This document shows, in pieces, positions 41,980 through 52,439 of a stretch of 64,000 nt of DNA. Origin of the DNA: Tethya wilhelma. Its lineage: Eukaryota; Porifera; Demospongiae; Tethyida; Tethyidae. The notes under the pieces were generated by a model. It worked only from the letters and a program-made list of their open reading frames with translations. It was not told the origin of the DNA and did not search any database. Position numbers and translations under genes: made by a program. The stretch is from assembly GCA_964030475.1 (NCBI GenBank), contig CAXIPT010000007.1, positions 941,072 to 1,005,071 of the forward strand, read 5' to 3'. Numbering within the stretch: the first letter of the stretch is position 1; each line of letters opens with the position of its first letter.

Positions 41980-44265
41980 CATTTGCAAATTTATCCAAAA
42001 ACTAAGAAGCACATAATTATTACAGCAATGCTATTTATAATAAAAACAAAGATCAACACCATAAACAATAAACAAATGAACAAAATCACAAAACTGCAAG
42101 AGACCCATTTAGCAACCTAAATACACTCAAAAGCCCTTCAAAGAAAGACATTGCCCAAATGACAAACTTGAGAACGAAGAGCACTAAATGAACTCAAACA
42201 CAATTATATACACATAATTATGAAACAAAGCAGACAAGAGATCAACAGTTGTAATCCAAGATAGAGAGGACTACGTTAATGAAGGACTTAAACACCTAAA
42301 CGACCCTAAAATATCTGAACATTTACCTTATGATGATGCCAATAGATATAAAGATCTCATCAATGACAAACTAGAAAGATTATAATTATGTAAATGGATT
42401 TCTAAAAAAAGAATGGTACGAATATTGTAAACTATGAAATGAAACAAAAACATCTAGACTATATTTCCTTAAAAAAACACACAAAACTCCATGTCAACAG
42501 CATTATGGAAAACATTTCAAAATTTGTGGATACATGGCTACAACCCTTTGTAAAAGTCTATACCATCACACATCAAAGACAGTAGTGAATTTATCAATCT
42601 CATCGAAAAAACCAAAATTCCTACAAACAGTATTCTAGTATCAATAAACGTAACATCCTTATACACAAACATACCACACATAGATGGTTTAGAAAAAATA
42701 ACCACATTCTTAGCCGAACACCCAGATGCATACAAATACCCAGAACAACCACATGTACTTGTAATCAAAGAACTAATGAAAATGGTACTAGAAAATAATA
42801 TCTTCACATTTGACGGTCAATTCTATAAACAGCTACAAGGAACAGCAATGGGGACCAAAATGGCCCCAAGTTATGCAAACATCTTCATGGGAGTAATTGA
42901 AGAAATAATGATCAACCTAGTCTATCGAGCTAGACCCTTTTTTCTACCCCTGACATGCGACAGGGGGAAAAAAGGGTCTAGCTCGATAGACTAGGCATTA
43001 GGCAGCGGTGAGAAAAGGGTCTAGCTCGATAGACTATGATCAACCTAGCCAAGGAAAACATAAAACTATGGAAACACTTTATAGATGATATTTTCTTAAT
43101 ATGAGTAGGATCTCGTGAGAAACTCAAGACATTTCAGCAATCAATCGACAATTAAATTCACATTTGAAGCAGATGAAATTAAACTAATATTCTTAGATCT
43201 AGAGCTATACAAAGGAGAAAGATTCAGTTCAACAAACATACTTGACATGAAAATATGCATCAAAAAAACCAATAAACAATAATTACTATAATTATGTACA
43301 CGCCGAATCAAAAGAAAGCCATAATGATTGGTGAAACCACGAGATACCTATGAACAAACTCAAACAAGGACAACTTAATGAACATGCAGGAGAAGCTAAT
43401 GGCAAAACTTGACGGGAGAGAGGTTATCCACCGACCGAAACAAAAGAAATCATCCAAAAAAACTAAACACCACAATTATAGACACCTTACCTTAAAGAGG
43501 AAGAACAAACCAAAAAGACTTAAACAAACATTCTTAGTCACAACCTACAATGACGATACTAAACGAATCAAAAACATAATCAGAAAACACTGGAAATCAA
43601 TTAAAAATGACCAAACCCTTTAACAAATCTTTCCCAAACCACCTATAATAGTAACTAAAGGAAATAAATCACTTACAGAAACCTCCTAGTCAGAGCTAAA
43701 CTAGCCCCACTGTCAAAATACCCAGAAAAGTCAAACAAACAATCCCACCAATCCAATCACCATTGATGAAAAATATCCACTCAACCTGTTCCAAGACAAA
43801 CTAAATAACTTCATCAACCCCATTAGAAAATGCAAAAAGAACTGTTTTACTTGTAAAATCCTATTACACCACTAACACTTTCGCAGCAAGCACCCATGAC
43901 AAAACCAAACACCCGATAAATCTGCCAGTCCCATACAAAAAATACAACTATGACAGCCACTTGCACGTATGAAGATTGCAAAGCACAATATGTTGGAATG
44001 TCAACTAGATCAATTAAATTCTGAATATTCGAACACCTACAATCAAATAGCTTGGGCATTGGAAAACACATACATAACAGTAACCACAAATGAGCGGACA
44101 TAAAATTCCAGATCCTAGAAATGGCATGCACCTCCAAATTTTGATAGAGAAAATCTAGACACATGGTTAAAACAGAGAGAATATTACTGGATATGTAGAA
44201 CTCTAACCAAACTGTCAAACAAAGGCCTATATAAAACAATCTATAGGATAATAACAATTGAAACA
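41980..44265 (+). mobile_element. Degenerate Penelope-like retroelement (reverse transcriptase plus GIY-YIG)
   Basis: Plus-strand fragments read in order: ILVSINVTSLYTNIPHIDG, FDGQFYKQLQGTAMGTKMAP, SYANIFMG, then after a nested insert LWKHFIDDIFLI (catalytic Asp pair), a Lys-rich part at 43378-43623, and near 43960-44130 CTYEDCKAQYVGMSTRSIKF and EHL, which fit a GIY-YIG endonuclease. This order is characteristic of Penelope-like elements. Stops and shifts interrupt it, so it is inactive. The insert at 42921-43034 split the reverse transcriptase. The right end touches exon 4 of Death gene C, whose ankyrin exons are missing beyond it. The left end is approximate. Confidence 0.85.
42921..43034. 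mobile_element. Hairpin MITE nested in the retroelement, ~13-bp target duplication
   Basis: AGTCTATCGAGCTAGACCC and its reverse complement GGGTCTAGCTCGATAGACT form a near-perfect hairpin with a CCCCTG...CAGGGG inner stem, plus a third arm copy at the right. The host sequence ATGATCAACCTAG is present on both sides. A half copy is at 14153. Confidence 0.85.
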
Positions 44266-44273
44266 GAGTTCAC

Positions 44274-45930
44274 CTGACCAACAGAATCTTCACAGGGGTA
44301 CAAGCACTCATCATCTACCATTACTTCAATGATCTGGTGGGTATGATAGAAATCTTCAGCTTTACTTCCTGCGCAATTTTCATAGATCTGCATTACAAAT
44401 TGCCGAGGAATGAGCCAACTGATGATCAATGAGCCTTCCAGGATGTGGTCCAGTAGTGCTACGAGAGATGGCAACCCAAAGAACTTGGAGACATCACGCC
44501 AGAGATCATCAACATACTGGAGTGTTTCATCAGTAACCCGTCTACCAATCTTGAGGGTCAGCTTTTGGTAGTGCTCACTGCTATACCTTGCAGGATTGGA
44601 AGCCAATGACTCATCAGGATCTGCATGCATGTCCTTCTCATCCTGGCATAGATCAATGTAGTCGGTAAGCTTGGTGGTCGCGTAGAAATGAGATAGTTTA
44701 CTCTCATAACTCTCAATCAGTGGCTTTGTGTCTTCTGCAGCAAACTGTTCAGCAATGCTTTTAAGAGGTCTGTATTCTTGGTAACTCCACAGGAGATTGC
44801 AAGTGATGGCTTGAAATACTGTGAAGACATCTTTGGCATCTCGCACATACTCAGGAGGGACTTGCTCTGAGACGAACTCAATAAATTCTTCCATATCAAT
44901 ATTCATTTTCTTTAGTATACGCAGCACTTGGAGCTTGAGGTCACCAAACGATTTTTTAATTCTTGCTAAATTTGCTTTGCACAATTCCCCTTTTTCCTCA
45001 ACAAATCCTGAATATATGTATGTGTGTCACAGTCATTATTGTTTGCAAATGGCAAAGGAATACATGTACAAGGAGTATTTATCTGGTGCAAGTTTACGCA
45101 CACATAATAAGTCTTATAAGACTGAGCATATAGCTCGATCCAGCATTATGTGCTCACTTCTCTTGTCGATGAGTGGAACTTCATGATTTTCTGTAGTGCT
45201 GTGCTTTGCTGTGAGGTCATCAGTTATTGACATTTCAGCAACTTCATTCCTAACAAAACTGGTTACTGCTGTGGAGGGATTCACTGCAATATGTTGAGGA
45301 ATTAAAAAATTAATGGTATAGTGCTCATCATGATATAAACTTAATTCGTGGCTATTATAGCTCTATCCACAGCAGACTTTTATAATTTGTACCTAATTTT
45401 GAATCCATTCCTAGCACCTTACAGACAGCTTCAGCATAGCTAGTCTTTTCTGCCTTCAGAAACACACCAATCAGGTTACGATAGGTTGCCTCCGAACCAT
45501 TCTTCTCCTTCCAAAGACGGAGAGCCTCCCTCCTGTTGTAGAGTGGAGCATGAATCACATTCCGCATAGATTCAATCATTTAGAAGGGTGCATACTCTTG
45601 TTAGCAAGTGTATTGATATTCATGTGTCCTAGCTTTTTGCTGAATTACATACTGAAATAAAATAAAATAACTTGAACCCAAAATAACTTACGCTTGTAGG
45701 TTGAGGTTGTCTGGGTGCTTGGTTTTGATAGCAGACACATCAACTATACTCAGTCCCAACGCCTCAGATACACGTCCTTCCCATTGATCTATCGTATCAG
45801 CAATGGCACCTAAGTGAGTTGGAACACCACCATGTTCAAAGTCAACCTGCTTGTCCAATTTCCAGCGATTCTGCTCAGAAACTTGCTCACAGTACGATTC
45901 AAGACTATAAGCTCTCTGTGTCACGTCCAT
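44274..45930 (-). CDS. Death-X-ankyrin family, gene C (no ankyrin exons found)
   Basis: Exons: 45930..45692, 45532..45393, 45283..45158 and 45007..44274. The Death domain (HLGAIADTIDQWEGRVSEAL, LRLWKEKNGSEATYRNLIGV), the linker and the helical region (ARIKKSFGDLKLQVLRILKK to FYHTHQIIEVMVDDECLYP) are open. It is the most diverged of the family around residues 140-200 (FIEFVSEQVPPEYVRDAKDV). The donor after exon 4 (CAG|GTGAAC) is intact, but the retroelement fills the space where ankyrin exons should start. It may be truncated, or its 3' half may have been lost in assembly. It is head to head with EXOSC9 copy D. Confidence 0.82.
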
Positions 45931-46154
45931 TTCAGCACATGTCCTTTAATATAGATAAACAGTGAGTGACGTGGGTACGCCCAATCGACTCGTATTAGCC
46001 TCGTTCCCACAAAGAAAGGACCTATAGTACAAGAGCTCTTCTTTCAACTGTTCATTTGCCGTGCCTGCTAAAAATGAGCCCCACCCGGTACCCAAACGAC
46101 GTGTCGACCATTTCCTGGTGCGCATTGTTTTGAATTGACTATCTGACTTTCAAC
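45931..46154. promoter_or_regulatory. Bidirectional promoter, Death gene C / EXOSC9 copy D
   Basis: 224 bp between divergent starts. The EXOSC9-proximal half matches the kelch-side promoters at 2567 and 5199 (TTCAACTGTTCA, GAGCCCCACCC, CATTTCCTGGTGCGCAT). The far half does not, which places a breakpoint inside the promoter. Confidence 0.65.
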
Positions 46155-47816
46155 ATGAACAGAGGAAAAGAGCCGCCAATGAGCCTCTGCGAGAGGAAGT
46201 TTCTTCTCGAGGCAATCAAAGAGAGCAAGGTAAGTTCTCTAAGAACTATTTTAGTCCAAAAATTTCAGCCCAGAATCTCTACCCACAGCGTTTGGATGGG
46301 AGGGAAACTTATGACTACAGAGATATCAGCATCTCTCTTGGCAAGGAGCCTGGTCACGTGGAAGTCACACTAGGAGGAACGAGAGTATTTGCGTGTGTCA
46401 CATGTCAAGTGAGTCAACCCAAACCTCAGCGGCCGACAGACGGACATCTCTACTTCAACGTGGAGCTCTCGCCCATGGCCTCGCCTGCATTTGAAGTTGG
46501 AAAGTGAGTTGTAAGATCATAGCATTGACTAAAAGCTTCTTCAAGATCTTTTTGTCTGTCTCTGTTGACTTTGTAGGCCTTCAAGTAGAGCTACAGAAGT
46601 GACGAGGATTTTGGAACGATGCCTCAAAGACTCTCGAGCCATTGACACCGAATCACTGTGTATCATTGCAGGAGAGAAGGTCACATGACTTACCATAATC
46701 CCATAACCATTCACATCTTACTATAGGTGTGATAATTTTTTAATGTCTAACACGAGAGGATTTTCACTTCTGTTAAGAGTGCTGCTTAGTGTTTTTGAAG
46801 TGGTCCTAAGGCAATACACCTTGGTGCCTAAGGCGATAAACAATACCGTATAGTGGGTAAACTTGGCGAGAATTAAATTTGGCAAATTGGCGAATTATTC
46901 TTCAAATCGCCAAATTAAAAATTGCCAAACAGTTTAATACGCACGTGCGCCCATATAAACTATGCAGCATACGGAATTGAATCACCAAATTAAAAATCGC
47001 CAATAAATCCAAAAAAGGAATTTGCCAAATTTTAAAAATTTTAAGCTCGCCAAATTTACCCACTATATGCTATGTACGCTATGTACGGTATTGTCTTTTG
47101 TGTTGTGTAAAAGTTATGATACATAGGAATGCATGTGTCAAATGTACTTTTAAACAGCTAGGTTTTTTAAATCCATGTCAGTGCACTGTGTTGCACGATT
47201 AGGTCACCAAATATTATTCAACCCAACACCAGCTATTGTGTGGACCCTTTAATTTCATGGATTAAATGTTTTCAAACAGTCCATGGAAACTTATCTAAAG
47301 ATACTGTATATTATGGACACATTTCCAGTCTAGAGAACAATGCAAGTTTATTCCATATTGATCTTGAAAACTAAGCAGCATAATTATCAACACCTGCTGA
47401 CTATGTATCTCCATGTACAGGTGTGGGATATTCGTATTGATGTCCATGTACTGGACCACTGTGGTAACATCGTTGACTGTGCCTGTATTGCCGCCATTAC
47501 TGCACTCAAGCATGCCAGGTAGGTGTGTTGCCATGACTACCACTAATACATTGTTAATGGTTCAACACACACACAGGAGACCTGATGTAACTGTCATAGG
47601 AGAGACAGCTACAGTGGTGAGTGTGTGGAACACTATTTTTGTTTTAACCCTCATATTCTTGTCATTACTTTAACCCCTTTTGTTCTCAGCATCCCATTAC
47701 TGAGAGAGAACCAGTCCCACTCAGTGTCCATCACATGCCATTGTGTTTTACATTTGCTTTCTTCCACGATGGGTAGGTATTGTGAGAATAGAGAAGCATG
47801 AAATAGAAACATGCAG

Positions 47817-47863
<47 letters not shown>

Positions 47864-47997
47864 GTGAACAGCTGGTTGTCGATCCCACTCACTTCGAAGA
47901 GTCAGTGATGGATGGTAACATGGTCGTGGGTATGAATATTCACAGGGAAATCTGTGTACTCCAAATGACCAGTGGTGTGGCCATTTTACCAGAACAG
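46155..47997 (+). CDS. EXOSC9: EXOSC9 copy D, exons 1-7 (longest copy)
   Basis: Exons: 46155-46229, 46289-46503, 46577-46679, 47421-47518, 47577-47616, 47690-47772 and 47865-47997. This is the only copy that crosses the CT microsatellite and shows exon 7 (EQLVVDPTHFEESVMDGNMV, GMNIHREICVLQMTSGV), which completes most of the RNase PH-like fold of this exosome ring subunit. The exon 7 acceptor is formed by the CT run itself (CTCTCTAG). The exon 3 donor is GTCACA, as in B and C. After the exon 7 donor the sequence meets an N at 48047 and enters Death gene D, so the C-terminal exons are missing. Confidence 0.9.
46845..47095. mobile_element. MITE in EXOSC9 copy D intron 3 (CCGTATAGTGGG ends)
   Basis: ACCGTATAGTGGGTAAACTT at the left and AAATTTACCCACTATATGCT at the right are inverted ends. 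Inner arms alternate AATCGCCAAATT and AATTTGGCGA. About 250 bp. Copy C lacks it. Confidence 0.8.
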
Positions 47998-48047
47998 GTG
48001 ACTGTGTGTGTGTGTGCACGTATTTGTATAATAGTATTGTTCATGAN

Positions 48048-51000
48048 TTTCAGTATATGCAGCACTTTTCGTTTCAGGTTACCAAATGATTTTTTAATTC
48101 TTGCTAAATTTTCTTTACATAATTCCCTTTTTTCCTCAACAAAACCTGCAAACCAATTAAACACCAACAATATGTTTCATCATTAGCTAGTATAAAAAAC
48201 AAGCTCTGAAGCCCCGGCACTAAAAACAAAGATGAACTGGCTTAGCTATGTCCATGCATATACAGTTGACATAAAAATATTGGCTATAGATAGCTCTTTA
48301 ATTTAGAACTAAAAATTTGCTTTGTTTTGTTACAGTGGAACCTCTTATAACGGACCCTCTGAGGAGCGGACAACTTCTATATAGCGGCCAAAGCCCGTGG
48401 CCCCGATTGAAAATCAGCATAGCGTAATATATTACTAACCTCCGAAGAGCGGACAACCTCTATATTCCGGATAACGGACAAAATTTATGACCCCAAACGG
48501 ACCGAATAGTATGATTTTACTTCTAAAATAACGGACAGGAAGCCGCACCTACTTATAATATTACACATAAGTTTTTGATTCTACAGTTCTAAAGCGCTAG
48601 CTTCAGAGTATTTATTGAAACCTATGCTGAAAGAAAGACTTTTACGCAGCCTTCATTGAGTCAGTTAATTCTTTTAGCTTGTCAAAGTTTGGTCCGTAAA
48701 CACGCGGTGCACGCAGGGTATTTCTAGCCTATCAGTAACCAGCTCCTCTGTTGACCCTTCCTCCAGTGACTTCAGCAAAGGCCTTGTTGACATCTCTTGC
48801 CAAAAACCAAGAGAGGTATAGGGTGCTAAATTATAATGAAAGCACCGCTGGTGCACAAGCCTCGGCACATTCAACTAGCTACTGCACACTTAATACATAC
48901 ATGCATACACTGTGTATCATACTTAGATCTATGACCTGGGTGAATCAAGAAAACTAATATGAGGCCCGGCATGCCGCATAATAGCTAGCTACATAGACAG
49001 TTACTGTTCAGTGCTGCCTCGGATGAAATACAGTGAGCACAAGACCGTGGAACAGACTGAATGCTTAGCTGCATGTTGTCAGCTAGCTACTGAGCATATT
49101 ACAAAGTTTAGCCTGGGCATGGATATTATAGTTCCGAGAGCTATATATAATATCCATATGGCCTGGGCTACCGATATGAACATGCAGCTGAACTAGCCAA
49201 CTAGCTAACTAGCCACACAGAAAAATCTATGCACCAGGCCAACTCTTATCTGTCTTACCAAGCACCACTGACCAAAAGCAACAGCAACAGAGGCCATGCA
49301 GCTATAAGCTGCTTCCATTCAACAAGAATTCTAGATAACGCACACCAGATCAATGGGCGTGGCCTCGAAGCTAAGCGCTCAGGGAAGCACAAAAGCGTCA
49401 AAAATCAGCAACTACAGCGTTTTGGATAGCAAAAAATATATTTCTACAAGATCATTCAGATTTATGAACGTAAGTACCATCAGTTTTGTAGGTAGAGCTC
49501 TCTTTCTTGAGATTTCGATGGGACAAACAGACAGACAAAACGACTACCGTAATCCTCTGCACGTGCTTTGCACGTGCCGAGGCTTAATTATGGTTGTCTA
49601 CATGGCCTAGATCTAGTATATGGAGTTTTCTTCGTATACAGTACACAACATTTATCTGTAATCGATGAATTGGCTAGTTTGAAGCAAAATACTTCTAAGG
49701 AAACCACCATTGAGAATTATTTTAGGGCTAGGGCTAGGGCTAGGGCATTTTATTTTTTATTACTAGGAACATTTCAAGCCTTAGAACAATAACTATTTCC
49801 TATTATTGTGTTAAATCATTGTATCCATGGTAAAATTTAACTGTAAAAGTTGTAGTAATAATTTCATTACAGTGAAAACATTGGTAGAAAGGTAATCTAT
49901 TCGCGACCTCTAAAAGAGGACAACTTCTCTATAAAGGACAAAACTTCTGCTCCCAAGTTGTCCGTTATAGAGAAGTTCCACTGTAAATGCCAAGTTTAAT
50001 GGTATCCCGAAACATTAATTTTGTCCATTACAGTATTATATAATATTATAATAATATCAGTTTCTATATATAGACATGTTCAACACAAACATAACTGTTT
50101 AGTGCTTATACTAACTTTGACAGTAAATCCACCATTCTTAGCTAAAATGCATAAATGTCCACTCACTTTTGGGGGGTTGGGCTTCTTGATTTCCTGTAGT
50201 GTTGTGCTTTGTTATGAGGTCATCAGTTATTGATAATTCAGCAACTTCAGTAGTCGTAACAAAAACAGTATCTGTTATTATGTTTGAGAAAAACGTGGCA
50301 GAGTAATGGGCTACAATAGTGTGCGGACAATTTGGAAATCATAGAAATCTCAGTCAGTGATACACAAGTCAGGCTTGCTGTTGACCCCACACCAAATGCA
50401 CAGATGCAGGGTCTGGCTAGCAAAACAAGTGTATCACTGACCAAAACTTCTAAGATTATATCAAATTGACCGCAAACCATTGCAGTCTGGAAACCCCGAC
50501 CACCGTATAGCGGGAAAGTTCACAGGGTTTAACTTTCGCGGGTTTGTGGATCCCAATCCATCTCACGGTGAAAGTTTTTATCCGCGAACTTTTCCGTGAT
50601 GTATATAATTATACGTAGAGGCTTGCACAGCTCACATGATCCTTGAAGTTAAACCGCAAAAATAGTTGACTAGAGACATCCGCGAAAGTTTGACATCGCA
50701 AAGCTTACAATATTCTAATATTCATCACTATAATATAACTAGTAAGTTACGAATTTCATACATACCCAGTATTGGATCAATTCCAAGGGCTCTACAGACA
50801 GCTTCAGCATAGCTAGTCTTCTCTGCCTTCAGAAACACACCAATCAGGTTACGATAGGTTGCCTCCAAACCATTCTTCTCCTGCCAAAGATGGAGAGCCT
50901 CTCTCCTGTAGATCAGTATACCAGGAAGGCAACAGATAAATCATACATTCCGGCTCTCAGTATTAAACTCACGCTTGTAAGTTGAGGTCGTCCGGGTGTT

Positions 51001-51211
51001 TAGTTTTGATGGCTGACAATTCCACTGTACTCAGTCCCAACGCCTCTGATACACGACCTTCCCAATGATCTATGGCATCAGCTATAGCACCCAAGTGAGT
51101 TGGAACACCACCATGTTCAAAGTCAACTTGCTTGTCTAGTTTCCAGCGGTTCTGTTCACACACTCGCATACAGTAGGATTCAAGACTACAAGCTGCTTGT
51201 CTTGCGTCCAT
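48048..51211 (-). CDS. Death-X-ankyrin family, gene D (5' part; cut by assembly join)
   Basis: Exons: 51211..50973, 50905..50766, 50271..50167 and 48145..48048. They encode the Death domain (LGAIADAIDHWEGRVSEALG, LHLWQEKNGLEATYRNLIGV), the Ser/Thr linker (LSITDDLITKHNTTGNQEAQ) and the first ~32 residues of the helical region (FVEEKRELCKENLARIKK) before the N at 48047. The intron before the last exon holds a 1.65-kb Tigger-like transposon (48333-49983). The start faces SLC12A9, 275 bp away. The rest of the gene is not in this window. Confidence 0.82.
48333..49983. mobile_element. Tigger/pogo-like DNA transposon, non-autonomous
   Basis: Left end CAGTGGAACCTCTTATAACG and right end CGTTATAGAGAAGTTCCACTG are inverted repeats flanked by TA. 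Further inward AGCGGACAACTTCTATAT and AGGACAACTTCTCTATA also pair. The TIR sequence and TA duplication fit the Tigger/pogo branch of Tc1/mariner. No intact DDE transposase frame is visible in its 1651 bp. It includes part of another repeat near 49555-49590. Confidence 0.85.
50503..50706. mobile_element. MITE with CCGTATAGCGGGAAAGTT ends in a gene D intron
   Basis: It begins ACCGTATAGCGGGAAAGTTC and carries TATCCGCGAACTTTTCCGTG and ATCCGCGAAAGTTTGACATC. It is colinear with 21905-22105. The right end is eroded. Confidence 0.75.
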
Positions 51212-51486
51212 TTTGGCTAGTTGACCTTTTAATAAAAGCCATGACTCGGAAAGGGTATAATATTGTACAGTGAGTGCTGGGTATACCGGTATGCCCCATC
51301 AATGACGCACAATTTGATAACTTGTGACGTTTGAGCCCCGCCCATCTTTGTGAAGTAAATTGTGTCCGATCGGTTAATTAGAAAAGCGCTCAATCAGCAT
51401 CTAGCCGAGCTAGCGCAACAACTCCACATCGGCTGAAAGTAAACTTGGAGTACTACCAGTTAGGCTTATATGGTGCTTCCCCAATT
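51212..51486. promoter_or_regulatory. Bidirectional promoter region, Death gene D / SLC12A9
   Basis: 275 bp between divergent starts. It contains GAGCCCCGCCCATCTTTG, a GC-box-like stretch near 51332. The first ATG of the long SLC12A9 exon is at 51487; in-frame codons continue upstream without another ATG. Confidence 0.5.
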
Positions 51487-52401
51487 ATGGCCAACAAGCA
51501 ATTGTCTTCAACTCCACCCGGAGCTCAGCGGATCCCTTTGACCTCGTCCTCCAGTTTGTCCCAATCGTTCAACATCTCTCTCGGCATGGCAGCTCACGGC
51601 CACGGCGCAACGGCAGCGGGGTCTTATGAGACCGGCTTCTACAGCAGAGGAGGCACGGTTGGTTCAAGGGTAGGAGGAAATAATGCTGAAAGCACGCCGC
51701 TGCTTTCAGAGAAAATAGCAGCCAAGAAGCAAGGTACATTTCACTACCCCATATGGCCATGCCTTGGGGGGTGGTACAAAAGATAGTATGATAAGACATG
51801 GCTGGTGCACTATTATTATTTCTCTTCCATATCCCTTTGGGTGTATGTAATGCCATCTTTGTGGACCCAGCTGCTGTTTGAAGCTAGCCTTGTTCTCAGT
51901 CTCTAATCCTCTTACACTCACAGTAAGAAAGAAGAGTGTATTAGGGTCAAAGGGGAAGGATGGAAAGTTGGAACAAGGCATAGTTTGAACATTGAAGTAT
52001 TGCCATATGATAATTATGAGGTTGCAACTACACATATCAAATCTGTGCCTTCATATGGTAGAACCAACAGAAACTCTCAATGATTGTAGTGAATGGCTGA
52101 CAGAATGTTCTCTTATTGAGCAATGGTCTGTCTGCGAGGTGTTCCCTCTTTGTTCCTTGCTGTTCCTGACATGTGTGAGGTGAAACTAGTGTGTGTGTAG
52201 TATACACGGAAATCGTTTTAGAGACTGGGCATTAGGGAACATACTACAATGTTTGTGATTGTGTATGTGTGTTATAAAATGGATATTTTGTGTACATTTA
52301 AAGTTTTGTGTAGCATAGCACACACACACATTGTTGATCGCTACTGGCAACAACAGTATAAGCACACATGTTACTTTGTATGTATATGTATGCTTGCAAT
52401 T

Positions 52402-52439
<38 letters not shown>

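Noticed and set aside
49722..49746. GGGCTA repeats as an interstitial telomere
   Set aside because: Only about three to four units, and not the animal TTAGGG motif in register; probably part of the transposon interior.
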